A stretch of DNA of 64,000 bases. It comes from Trema orientale. Its lineage: Eukaryota; Streptophyta; Magnoliopsida; Rosales; Cannabaceae. Under the pieces are notes generated by a model. It saw only the letters and a program-made list of their open reading frames with translations. It searched no databases and was not told the origin of the DNA. The position numbers and the translations under genes were made by a program. The stretch is from positions 443,966 through 507,965 of the forward strand of contig JXTC01000022.1 in assembly GCA_002914845.1 (NCBI GenBank), given 5' to 3'. Shown in pieces: positions 48,282 through 58,604 of the stretch. The first letter of the stretch is position 1. Each line of letters opens with the position of its first letter.

Positions 48282-49244
48282 TCATGATGATGATTTGTTT
48301 AGCAAAGAATCAAACCGAGAATCTTGAAATCCAAAGAGAGTTCCACTCCCACCATCGATCATCTCAAGCAGCGCAACCGCCTTCGCCTTCGCCTTGGCAC
48401 TGCCGCTCTCCGCCACCTCGGCGATCCCCTCGACGGCCCCGCCGCCCAGCCCGGTCTCCCTGATCTCCCTCACCACCTTCTCGCCGCCGCATCGGCCGAG
48501 GTTGAGCAGCGCCGCCACCGCATTCTCCTTGGTCCGGAGGCTCGACCCGGTCGCCGGGTCGAGCAAATCGACAAGAACCCCATTGCCGGACACCCTCCGG
48601 AAGGCCTCCTCGCCCTCTTCGCAACCCGCAACCTGCGCCACCACCGCCGTGGCGTCCTCCACGATCCCGACGCGGCCGTCCTTGACCACCAGAGAGAAGA
48701 GCGCGGGCACCGCCCCGAGCTCGATCATCGACCCCCGATTGAGCGGGTAGAGGGCGATCCCGAAGAGGGCCTTGAGCGCGTCCTTGACCGACCTCGGCGG
48801 CGAACTGGGGGTCTTGAGGATGTCGACGAGGGAGTAGATGATGTCCCTCTTGGACCCCACGATGGGGCGGTACTCGTCGACGACGAGGAGGCTGTGGAGC
48901 GCGGCGGCGGAGGACTGCACGGCGGCGGCGGAGGTGGAGGACCGGTGGTGGGAGAGCGCGTGGGAGAGGGCGTCGAGGAGGCCGCGCGTGGAGATGAGGG
49001 AGTGGCGGCAGGAGATGGAGAGGTTGAGGATGGTGGCGGCGGCGTCGTCCTGGGCGGCGTGGGAGGTGGAGAAGAGGGTCTCGGCCAGGTAGGGGACGGC
49101 GCCGGCGTCGGCGATGAGAGGGCGGCTCTCGGCGTCGTGCTTGGTGATGAGGCGGAGCTCGCTCAGGGCCTCGGCGCGTGTCTGTTCGGACACCGAGCTC
49201 AGCTTCCCAACCAGGGTTCGAATCGTTCTTCGCTTCACCTCCAT
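48282..49244 (-). CDS. armadillo-repeat protein (PUB-ARM related, no U-box)
   Basis: Single-exon gene, 320 aa. It begins MEVKRRTIRTLVGKLSSVSE, and almost the whole length consists of degenerate armadillo repeats of about 42 residues: SRPLIADAGAVPYLAETLFS, then DDAAATILNLSISCRHSLIS, SSAAALHSLLVVDEYRPIVG, VKDALKALFGIALYPLNRGS, VEDATAVVAQVAGCEEGEEA and KENAVAALLNLGRCGGEKVV. This repeat wording (NLS after ATILNL, LLNLGRCGGEKV) is that of plant U-box/ARM E3 ligases, but no U-box precedes it. ARM-only members of this group exist and are probably protein-interaction scaffolds; its function here is unknown. The gene is strikingly GC-rich against an AT-rich background, and long antisense frames arise from this. 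The start is the first Met after upstream stops. No TATA box was assigned. Confidence 0.9.
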   Translation of the reverse strand: MEVKRRTIRTLVGKLSSVSEQTRAEALSELRLITKHDAESRPLIADAGAVPYLAETLFSTSHAAQDDAAATILNLSISCRHSLISTRGLLDALSHALSHHRSSTSAAAVQSSAAALHSLLVVDEYRPIVGSKRDIIYSLVDILKTPSSPPRSVKDALKALFGIALYPLNRGSMIELGAVPALFSLVVKDGRVGIVEDATAVVAQVAGCEEGEEAFRRVSGNGVLVDLLDPATGSSLRTKENAVAALLNLGRCGGEKVVREIRETGLGGGAVEGIAEVAESGSAKAKAKAVALLEMIDGGSGTLFGFQDSRFDSLLNKSSS

Positions 49245-50274
49245 TATTGGGTTGAGTTTTGAGTTTCGGAGTTTGAGATAAAGGTTTTGAAGAAAGAAAA
49301 AGAAATAAAACGCCTTTGATATGACAAGGGAACAAACAAAAGGGTTATTTTGGAAATTTCTGCGGTTATTTTTGTTCTTTATTTATTTGGGGGTATAGAC
49401 TTTGTGATGATGATGACTAAACTGAGCTCAAATGACGAAAATGACCTTGGAAGGTAGGTAGTTGGTGGGTATCCGGAAAGTGCGAAATGGGTGGGTAATG
49501 CTTTTGGCCTTTGATTGTGATCAAGTGGTCATCACATTTACTTTTCTATTATTTTTTGTTATTTTTTATTTTTTTGGGGAGGAATAATTAATTGTTTGTT
49601 GTGATATACAAAGTGGCTATTGGGAAATGTCAAAGATTTATGTGTATAGGATATAACCAACATCATAAGTTGTAGCCCATTGGTACCAAAATATAGAATT
49701 TCAACTTTGTTTAATGGAGGTGGAAGAGGAAGACTAGTACAAATACACGCCTCTGAATCAATGTGAAAGGGTTTGGACTTTCGAGACCCCTTAGAAAAAG
49801 TCGAGTGAATAGTGAACACGAGGCATGAGACTAACTTTGATAGCTTTGATGTTAATTGCGTCGTGCTTTGCTTATTTTGTAGTGATACCAACTTGACTTG
49901 GCACAAATTGTCAATTTGGTGTTGGTTTTTAATGTCAAAATTCTTAGGGGAAATGGGCAGTAATTTAATATTTTTATTCTCACCTATTGGTTTTAGAACT
50001 TATGTTCTAGATACCATTTTACATATCAAGATTAGCAGTATACTGTTACCAATAGGTAAATATTTTTGTTGAGAACAATTAAAGAAAGGACTTCTCAGTC
50101 AAATGGCTAAATTTTGAGTTCAAGTTTAAAAAAGGGTCATTTTTAAAACATTATTAAAAAATGGTAAAATCTATTAAAAAAATTTGACAAAATAGCCAAG
50201 TTAATAAAGAAGGTTAAAATATATAAGTTGATAAACTTAAAATAGGGCACCTTGATAAACTTAAAATAGGACAT
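49245..50274. other. 5' flank of the ARM gene, no gene seen
   Basis: 49250-49500 is the presumed promoter and 5' UTR, without a clear TATA box. A minus-strand frame (49559-49906, 115 codons) and a plus-strand frame (49812-50072) overlap and neither resembles a known protein. A 24-bp direct repeat GATAAACTTAAAATAGG(G/A) lies at 50230-50270. Confidence 0.35.
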
Positions 50275-50498
50275 CAATCCAGTAGGGTTTTTTTTTTTTA
50301 CTTATGAATAGGTATCAATTTGGCCAATGAAAATTTATAAAGCACATTTTTTTATAGTAAAAAATAAGAGAGAGAAATATCATTAATGATGCACGTCTTT
50401 TCATGTACCTCATTATAGCCGTTAGATCACTATTAGATGATGATCCACCGGCTAAAAAAAATACCTACACATAGGTAAAAAAAATACCTACTGGATTG
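50275..50498. mobile_element. MITE-like element with CAATCCAGTAGG ends
   Basis: About 224 bp with terminal inverted repeats. The left end CAATCCAGTAGG, followed by a T tract, is mirrored by the right end, an A tract and then CCTACTGGATTG. A subterminal TAGGTA word pairs as well. Interior AT-rich, no coding capacity. No unambiguous target-site duplication was found. Confidence 0.6.
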
Positions 50499-50955
50499 GC
50501 AACTCTTAAAATAAATTGATGTCCTAACACACAGACATTTGATATATTGATGTGAAACTAACGTATTAATAAACAAAAATTGATATATTGATATAAAATT
50601 GATGTACTAATACATATTTATTTACTAATTAAAAATTCATTAGCTTAAAAAGATCATTTTTTGCCAAAAAAAAAAATAATTAAAAAAAACAACATTTATT
50701 ACATGGGTCAAGTAAACAACCATTTCTTATAATAAGGTGAAATAAATAGACATTTTTTTTTTGTAAATACTCTTAAAGAAAATTAATTTGCAGATGATTT
50801 CAGTCATATATTAGAAATTTGATTTTAAATGGTAAATTTTTTTAAAAAAAATTGATAATAGCAGATTTTAAATTTTTTGGAAAATCCTAAATTTATTTTA
50901 AAAAATATCATTTTTCTAAATATTTAGAGTAATATCACTTTCTACTAATTAATGA

Positions 50956-51065
50956 GTTACTTGAGATAATTAGTCAAGATACCTGAGGTAATCAAACTAG
51001 TTATCTCGAGTAACTCGATTAGTTAGTCTAAGTAACTTGATTGGTTACCTCGAGTACTTTTGAAT
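50956..51065. repeat. 22-bp minisatellite, block 1 (5 units)
   Basis: The core GTTAC (or GATAC, GTTAT, GTTAG) starts at 50956, 50978, 51000, 51022 and 51044, exactly every 22 bp. The best units read TTATCTCGAGTAACTCGATT and GGTTACCTCGAGTAC. The core GTTACCTCGAGTAAC is itself an imperfect palindrome around CTCGAG. Confidence 0.85.
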
Positions 51066-51298
51066 AAAAAGTGGTCTAAATTTTTTGAAAAGCAATACTT
51101 TTTGAAATAAATCGAAATTTTTTAAAAGCAAGCCCATTCGGGATTTTCAAATTGAGGAAATTTGATTTTATATGATAATTTTTCAAAAAATTTGAAAAAT
51201 CCAGAATTTCAAATTTTTTGAAAAATCCCATATTTTAATTAGAAACATACTACTTTTAAAAATATTTTAAAAAATACTATTTTTTTAGTAATTGATGA

Positions 51299-51386
51299 GA
51301 TACTCGAAATAACTAATTAAGTTACCTCAAGTAACTAGATTGGTTAACTTATGTAACCCAACTTGTTACCTCAAGAACCATTAAAA
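51299..51386. repeat. 22-bp minisatellite, block 2 (4 units)
   Basis: The same unit again with starts at 51299, 51321, 51343 and 51365, every 22 bp (for example GTTACCTCAAGTAACTAGAT). Blocks 1 and 2 lie in two copies of a larger ~343-bp direct duplication with TTTTTGAAAAATCC-like flanks. Confidence 0.85.
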
Positions 51387-52101
51387 AAAAAACTAATTTT
51401 GAATATGAACGGGTATTTTCTAAAGATTTATTAAAAATGTCATTTGTCTAAACATAGTTTTAAAAAGTGATATTTTTCTAAATCAGAATTTTTCAAAAAG
51501 TTCAGTCTATTGGGAAATTTTCAATTCTTGGTTCTTTGGGCCTTGGAATTTTGTAAAGAGTTGTTTCAAATTTTTAAACTCTCGGCCTGGATTTCTTTAA
51601 AAAGACCTATATTATTTTTCATACAACCGTTTTTTTGTGGTTTTTATTTCTTTTTTGTAAAAAAAAAAAAAAAGAAGACAAATTATGAGTGGAAGTGGAC
51701 AATTTGAACTTAAGGCATTCCACCACATATGTGGTTAGCATGACTCATGAGACTACGTTTGTAACACAACAATTCAGTATAGTTACCAAATACTAATATT
51801 ATTTTTCTTGACTTGCTACACTTATGAAAGTTATAATTTATCAAACACTCGTGCTTATACAACAGAAACTTTATCCCCTCCCAGCAAAATTCAAGAAATT
51901 AATTTCTTAATTTCTTGAATTCAATCAGTTTCGATTGGTGTGGACGCTACAATTCCAACATAAAGTATCTTAAATTAAAATGAATTATAAATTCAATAAA
52001 TCTATAAACAAATTAAATTTAATATGAAAAAGTAAAAAATCAGTAAACTCTAAATTATACCTTAATTGAGAGCTAGTCAGGACCGGTCTTTTACTTGGTA
52101 T
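51387..52101. other. intergenic, no gene seen
   Basis: AT-rich with a poly-A tract at 51659-51673. No coding gene assembled. Confidence 0.4.
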
Positions 52102-52358
52102 ATCTTGTTTGAGAAAATAACATTTTTATACATTGCATTTTGAGCATTTGTTAAACTTATACATTATATTTTGAATATTATCAATATTGACCTTCATATT
52201 TAAAATTTTTAACAAATTATACCTTTATTCAGTCAAACACCACTTTTGATCTTAAATTTCCTAAAATACCATTTTTATAATTTAAAATTAATTAAAAATA
52301 ATAATAACCAAAATAATATATTAAAACATTCAAAAAATTTCAAGCTAATGAAAAAAAA

Positions 52359-53275
52359 GGGTTAATGGCACTATTGGTCCCAACCTATTACTATTTTCGC
52401 ATATCGGTCATCAACCTTTTTTTTTTTGTGGCATTTAACTACTAAACGCTTCTCTTTTTGGCACTATTGGACCTTTTGATATATTCCATCCAAGATTCTG
52501 TTAAAATTCATTTGAATGAGAAAAAGTTTGCACCATTGATCTTGATTTTTTAATTGTTTAACAATTTGGTCCCTGTTTTTTTGTATTCATATTTTTGATT
52601 AACAATATTGCATATGCCAATCTTTCGGAAAATTGAAATTCTAAAAAATTAATTTTCCAAAAGATTGATAGATGCAATTATATAAAGAAAATGAACATTT
52701 AATGGAAAACTATAAAACTTTTCAGGTTTATTTGCTGCAAATAGTTAATTAATTTTTTAGAATAATCATTCATAATTACATGAATATTTAATGGAAGTAA
52801 TAAATTTTCAGTCAAACTTGACTATGTAAAAGCGTGTATGTGAAAATTTTTTTAGTTTTAAAAATGATAAGAGAATTATTTTTAGTTCATAAAGTTACTA
52901 TAGTTTGACATAAACTAAGGTTTATTAGTATAATTTTTTTTCTTTTTTGAATTTGGTTTTTAAATGAACTGTTTGCTTTATATCCATTTTTGAATTTTAA
53001 TTTTCTAAAAAATTAGTAGATGCAATATTGTTAATCAGAAATATGAATACAAAAACAAAAATTAGGGACCAAATTGTTAAACAATTGAAAAATCGAGATC
53101 AATAGTGTAAAATTTCTCTCATTCAAATAAATTTTAACAGAATTTTGGATGGAATATGCCAAAAAAACCAATGGTGCCAAAAAAAAAAGTTTAGTACTTA
53201 AATACCACAAAAAATATGTTGAGGACCAATATGTCAAAATAGTAATAGATTGGGGACCAATGGTGCCATTAATCC
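52359..53275. mobile_element. fold-back element nested in the Mutator-like element
   Basis: 917 bp with inverted arms of about 270 bp. The left arm GGGTTAATGGCACTATTGGT pairs with a right arm whose complement is GGATTAATGGCACCATTGGT. Matching continues through CCTATTACTATTTT, TGTTTAACAATTTGGTCCC, and AACAATATTGCAT, with mismatches. The interior has no protein-coding capacity. Flanking A tracts prevent a reliable target-site call. Confidence 0.75.
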
Positions 53276-53370
53276 GGGGGGAAAAAAAAAAAAACATGGT
53301 TCTTCCTCTCTGTCTCTCACTCTCTGTCTATCTTCGTCCATTTCTTGCTCTTTATCTTCCTCAATCCTAA

Positions 53371-53732
53371 TTAAATACTGAAAAAAAAAAAAAAAAAAAA
53401 AAAAAAAACATGAAAAGGGAAAAGCATCCGGTAGAACTTGGAAGAAAGGACAATGAAAGTTATACACAGAGGAGAGGAAAAGAGCTTGCCATCAAATGAC
53501 ACATTGCAATCATCAAATGGGTAGAAATTGATGAAATCATCAGTGTATGAAGTTCTGTACCAGAAAACCTGGTTGACAAGCCCAAACCCCACATTCTGAA
53601 AGTCATCACTAGCATTATTAAGTCATTAGTTTTCGGCATCATTAAATCGCCTTGTTTAGCGACACACTCTTCATTGTCGTCTGAGGATTTCACAGCCCTC
53701 GTGGACCTTACATTCCCATAGGATTCCGCCAT
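53371..53732 (-). pseudogene. 5' gene fragment of unknown function inside the Mutator-like element
   Basis: An ATG in a good plant context (GCGATGGCGG) at 53732 opens MAESYGNVRSTRAVKSSDDN, EECVAKQGDLMMPKTND. After one frame change at about 53625 the open frame continues as LNNASDDFQNVGFGLVNQ and VFWYRTSYTDDFINFYPF, DDCNVSFDGKLF. Composition and codon use look genuinely protein-coding, unlike the flanks. I do not recognise the family. The frame runs into a poly-T tract at about 53408 and has no further exon, so the 3' part is missing. Confidence 0.45.
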
Positions 53733-53821
53733 CGCGTTTAATACTCAGAAGTCTGCTGCGTGAAAAATTCTCTTATACAGAACAGAGAGAAAAAAAATAA
53801 GAAATTGGAATCTGAATAAGG

Positions 53822-53831
53822 TTTTTATATA
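53822..53831 (-). promoter_or_regulatory. TATA box of the gene fragment
   Basis: The complement of 53822-53831 is TATATAAAAA, about 90-100 bp upstream of the ATG at 53732, a normal distance for a plant core promoter with a short 5' UTR. Its presence suggests the fragment was acquired as genomic DNA with its promoter, not through a spliced mRNA. Confidence 0.45.
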
Positions 53832-53920
53832 TGGGAATGTGGGAAAGAGTCTGAATCACACTAGAATATTGGAATCTAAATATTCACACTATTGTAAGTA
53901 ATAAGATAAAGATTCTAAAA

Positions 53921-54097
53921 GGAAACACCCACTGTTAAAAATCTCGATCCTACGTTCGAGTCACACTGGAAGTAATTAAACATGAAAGCCTATTATCTCT
54001 AATAGGGTGTAATGAAGATTCGATAGTAATATGTATTTTCTTTTAAATTGTAATAAGTGGAGTCATTAGATAAGTCTTTTTTTTTTAAAAAAAAAAA
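53921..54097 (+). mobile_element. SINE, 5'-shortened copy
   Basis: Bounded by a perfect 13-bp target-site duplication AAAGATTCTAAAA (53908-53920 and 54098-54110). It contains a B box ACGTTCGAGTC at about 53953. The shared 3' part is TTGTAATAAGTGGAG, then TCATTAGATAAGTC and a T/A tract, as in the copy at 44310-44508. The A-box part is missing or degenerate, suggesting 5' truncation or a variant. Confidence 0.85.
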
Positions 54098-54520
54098 AAA
54101 GATTCTAAAAAAATCCAAGAATCCTGTTAACGAGAAATTAGAGCAAACAATTAGAGATGTAGAAGATGAAGAGAGGGAGGAAAGAGAGGGGAAAGAGAGA
54201 AATTATTTTTTTTCTTTTAAATTGGGGAAAGAGAGAAATTTGTTTATTTGTTTTTACTTTTTTTTTTTTTGTTAGACTTTTTAATTAAACTTTTATAATT
54301 TTTTCACTAGTAATTAATTTTTAAATATATATGTTTACTATTTAAAATGGGTATGTTAGTAAACTTATAAGTAAAAATTAGTATTTGACTGAGAAAATAT
54401 ATAAATTTATTACAAATTTTAAATTTGAAAGTCAATGTTGATAATACCCAAAACACAAAGTATAAATTAAATAAACGCTTAAAATACATGGTACAAAAAG
54501 GTTATTATCTCGTCTTGTTT

Positions 54521-55700
54521 CGTGTTAAATAACTGAAACGCTCTATTTAAACAAAAAAAAAAAACAAAAAAACAAGTTAGAAAAAAATATAAAATTTTAT
54601 ATTTTACACATTGATTAACATTAAAAAATATTATTTATCATACTTACACTTTACCATACTCCTTTCAATACGAGATGCAATCATTTGGATATACATGTAT
54701 TTTTTTATACTACACACCTAAGGCAAGAATTGTTTTTTTTCCTTTTTTTTTCATCATATATAGAAGAAGGAATATTATTACTTTTTGGAAGAATTTCTCC
54801 TAATAATGCAAGCAATTAAGAAGAAAATCAAATATCACTCCAACTGTTCCTAGCTTTCAAATTAAAAAGTTCAACTAAGAAAGACTATTTTGTGAGTTTT
54901 AAACTAGAAAAAAGAGAGCTTTTGGTATCTTCTAACAATTTTACAGATTCTTCTAGACAATCAACAAAATGTTCTTTGGTATCATTAACTACATCAACAG
55001 AATGATCATCTTTAAAATCAAAACAAGCATCTTATACATAAGCTCTTTTCTAAGAAACATATTCACTATGTGATTTTTTCCCCGTGCTATATCCATCTTA
55101 TATAAAACTTGTCTATCCCGTTCATATAAAAATGTCCTCGTATATCACCAAATATCAATTTTTGCATGTCACTTTATTCATGGATGCGGTATCATATTGG
55201 GACCTAGACTATTTTCTACAGCAAATTTCAAAAAATATTCAACTCTATTTTCATACTCTTTTGACAATCTATTCTAAGTCATCCCACTTCGATCCATTAT
55301 TGCCTAAATTTCTAAGAAAAAAGTAAATGACAGAACTTCCCCTTATAAATAGACTAAACCTCCCTACAAATAACACCCAAAATAATCAATTTAAATACGA
55401 AAAAGTTCACATAACCAATTAAACTCATATATCACTAATCCAAACTTCACAAATTGTAGTAACATATTCTCATCTTCAAAAGCAATATTTTCTCATCTTC
55501 AAAAACAATGTTAACATCATCTATCCAATTAAGAATCGATCACATATATATTATTCCACACTTCACAATTGTCATACTAACATCATATATATTCCAAATC
55601 AATATCATAAATAACAACATATTCACTAACATATCATATTCACCAAGTGCATATCCTACAAACAAAATCTACTATCCAAGCACCTAAATCTTATAATAAG
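54521..55700. other. intergenic, no gene seen
   Basis: AT-rich. A plus-strand frame of 80 codons (55084-55326) shows no known motif. C-poor repeats of ATATC.ATTC.C words occur at about 55480-55680. Confidence 0.4.
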
Positions 55701-55708
55701 CTCTAATT

Positions 55709-58139
55709 TGACAACACGCACAATAGAAGCAATATGATTGGTGTGAAAATCTTGATTTTTATCAAAGGATATTTTAGTCATTTCATAAATTAGGAGTTTA
55801 AAAATTTATTAAATTGGTTGAAACTTAAATTAAATTTAAAAGAGGAGTCAAAGAGTTAGAAATCTTTGAAGTTGGGGTCAATTTTGTATCTGTAAGGACT
55901 TAAATGAAGAAAAACTTTGAAACTTGAGCCATAATAAAATTTTAAAAAGTCATTTTGCTTATCCCATGAGTGCCAAGTGTCATATTTCTCCTAAAATTTC
56001 CTAAATCTTTAACTCCCCTCTCTATTTCACGATTCCCTCTCTCTCTCTTCCTCTTCTTCCTTGCACATCCTACCTATGCAGCCCAAATCCAGCCAACTCC
56101 TGCCATCGGTGATGACCGTCAACCCCCAGAGCTGACTCTTCATAGCCAAACGAACTCCGCTGCCAGCCACCCAAGCTCGCCAGGCCGCCCAAGCGCAGCA
56201 AACCGCGCGCGAAGTCGTGCCAAACGTGGTCGTTCATGGCCGATTTCCGGCATCCCAGCCGCCGTTGGCCACTACGCACCGCCATGGAAAATGAGCCCGA
56301 GCTCCCTCGAGTCTAACCTAGCCCCTCACCGCCACTAATTGCCAGCCAAGAAGCTCCGGTGAGCTTTTAAATCTTTTTGTGCATTTTCGTAATAAAAAGT
56401 GGCATTTGTGTAATTATTTTTATAATGTTCAACCATTGCTCATGAAACTTTATGGGATGAAAATATGATTTAAGATAGGAGAATGATAGTGGATTTGTAG
56501 AAAATAGATGGGTAGATTGAGAGAAAATCAGATCTGAAATTTGTGGCATTTATGCAAATATTTTCAGAAAATGATATTTTTGTAACTTTTATAATTAGTT
56601 CCTAATTAGGGCCAAATTTAAGCTAGAAGCCTCGAAACTGAAATTGGACTTCGAAATTGGACTAAGTAAGATTAAGAGACGAGTTTTGATGTATAACATC
56701 AATAAGTGGCACGAAATTCGAGACTCAAGGCTCTGGATTTCGCATCGTTTTGCATGTCACGGGCCGATACCGGTCCGTGGCCCAAATTAATCGAATTATA
56801 TGTCCGACCTAGCATTTTTTGATGCTAGAAATTCATTGGTGATATCTATTTCTCAATTTGAGGCTTCATTTGGAAATTCATCCCTCAAAGTGAGCTCATG
56901 AGATCCCGAAACGATCTTTCGAGTCGGAAGATCAACGGGAGAATCTACGGGCGCCGATAGCTTAGCCTAGCTATCAAGGTGAGGTAGGGGTTCAATTATC
57001 AAGTTTTATACCTATTTTATTTTAAGATGTGCATTATGACCTATTTCTTGAAATTGTCGATTTTCATAGATTTCATGGATTTAATTGCATATTTGGTGGA
57101 CTTGTGAACTGTTGAAATATATTGTATTGTTTTGGGATTGGATTGTATGGTTTTTATGCAGGTTTAAAATTTGATTCTGGGAAAATACAGCCGCTATGTT
57201 GCCCGATTTTCGATAAATCCCAGAATAATATCAAATGAATTTTAAAGCATGATTTCCTTGACATACTTGATGTATGGTTATTACACACTTTATGGTATAT
57301 TGTACCTACCATAGATCACATACTTGAGTTCCATTTTAGCATCATGGTATTTAGATCGCTGGCAAGTTGCTGCAGCGCTAGGTGAAAGACCTAGGCCATT
57401 GCGCAGGATTTGCTGACATACCTCCTGGTAGTGTCAGGATGCTGGGTACCTCTACTAAAAGGGTATTACAGGACCGTGGGAGGATAAGAGCTCATACTTA
57501 TATTTGATTGATTTATGATATGTACAATATGGTGACTTTGGTTTTGGTTTTAGTTTTGATTACAGGATTACTCTTGATCTTGATTACTTTACAAACTTGT
57601 TTTATAAATAGATTTTGGAAAGATACTAACCGTACAGGTTTGAAAAGTTGCATTCATACCAAAAAGGTAATTGAATTCTTACTGAGCATGTGAATACTTA
57701 CCCCTTTATCTTTTCCCTTCTCAGGTGTGTGCAGTATGACTTGGGTAACTCCGGAGCGAAGTGATTAGAAGAGGGAGCTTAATACTAGTTTAGTATTGGT
57801 AACCACTTAGTAACTCGTATTTTGGGATTTATAACAACATTTAAGGCTCATACTTTGGATTTAGCATGTATTATCTATTATGCCTACTTGTGATGATAAT
57901 GGTGATTCATATGTATAATTTATGATTATTATTAACAGTCTATGTCTAATGGTGATCAGAAAACTGTGGGAATTTAAAATTTAGATTATTTTTACAATAT
58001 TTTACAGAAGTTGTCGTTTTTTAAACTTGTTATCGTTTTTCTGAAAAAATTGAAGTTTCCATAATTTTCTAAAACAAATTATGAATTTCCACTTCTGAAA
58101 TTCCTCTTCTGCCACTGGTCCGATGTTTGGGTCATGACA
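55709..58139 (+). mobile_element. gypsy-like LTR, related to the 18-kb solo LTR
   Basis: Ends GTTTGGGTCATGACA at 58139, in the same style as the solo LTR at 17963-19922. It shares blocks with it in the same order: TAGCTTAGCCTAGCTATCAAG (about 56963), TATTTAGATCGCTGGCAAG (57349), GTGTCAGGATGCTGGGTACC (57433), AGATTTTGGAAAGATACTAACC (57609), AAAAAGGTAATTGAATTC (57660). It is longer than its relative by a GC-rich stretch. The start is taken at the first TGACAAC (about 55709) and is uncertain. No flanking target-site duplication was found and no internal domain follows. Confidence 0.65.
55970..56338 (+). other. GC-rich ORF inside the LTR
   Basis: 122 codons beginning MPSVIFLLKFPKSLTPLSI, with a hydrophobic start (LSLFLFFLAHPTYA) and then a Pro/Ser/Arg-rich remainder (PSSPGRPSAANRARSRAKRG). 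Such frames are often found in the GC-rich leader portion of plant LTRs and are usually not translated. It is not called a gene. Confidence 0.35.
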
Positions 58140-58604
58140 GTTGACACTTGGCAAGCATAAATCCATGTAGAGGCCAGTAGAGACTTAAGCCCTTAGTAAT
58201 TCAGATTTCCTTATTAAATGTATACATATCCTTAAAAAATGAAAAACAAAATAAACTAAAAGAAAATGTAAATAACACTATGAGCCCCTACTCAAAAACT
58301 AAAATTATAAGCCTTCAAGTCTATAACTAACTTGTAGATTATAAGCCTTCAAGTCTCTAACTATTGGTTGCCATAGCTATTATGAATAGAGTCTTTTTCT
58401 GGTACGAATTTTGTAAAGAATCAACTACGCAATTCAACAGGCAGTCAAGGAATAAAGGAAAAATTTATCTGTGTATATTGAAAGAGACTTCTTAAATAGC
58501 CTGGGTAACAAAATTATAATAAAATTTTTAAAGGTATGAAAAACTGTCAAGACAATTATATTATCTTAAGTTATTATTATTATTATTATTATTTTAGAGT
58601 TTCA
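58140..58604. other. intergenic, no gene seen
   Basis: Includes a direct repeat ATAAGCCTTCAAGTCT at about 58308 and 58339 and a (TTA)n tract at 58571-58593. Confidence 0.45.

Larger units (their letters stand above)
52111..54511. mobile_element. Mutator-like non-autonomous element with nested insertions
   Basis: 2401 bp bounded by inverted repeats of about 150-180 bp. The left end is GAGAAAATAACATTTTTATA; the reverse complement of the right end is GAGATAATAACCTTTTTGTA. The arms continue with TGAATATTATCAATATTGAC against TGGGTATTATCAACATTGAC. GAGATAAT is also how the classic Mutator terminal repeat begins. The flanks are ATCTTGTTT (52102-52110) and GTCTTGTTT (54512-54520), a 9-bp duplication with one difference, as expected for Mutator-like elements. 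It contains a fold-back element (52359-53275), a gene fragment (about 53371-53732) and a SINE (53921-54097). No transposase is present. The long terminal repeats plus a gene fragment fit a Pack-MULE-like element. Confidence 0.75.

Noticed and set aside
48324-49262. 312-codon plus-strand frame opposite the ARM gene
   Set aside because: It is the antisense shadow of a GC-rich gene; composition (Gly/Arg/Val runs) shows no domain, and the minus-strand frame is clearly the armadillo protein.
48364-49335. 323-codon minus-strand frame overlapping the ARM gene in another phase
   Set aside because: Made of Arg/Pro/Gly/His runs from high-GC codons; no domain, same explanation.
49559-49906. 115-codon minus-strand frame upstream of the ARM gene
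   Set aside because: No recognisable domain, low-complexity ends, overlaps an opposite-strand frame of similar length, and no promoter or exon link.
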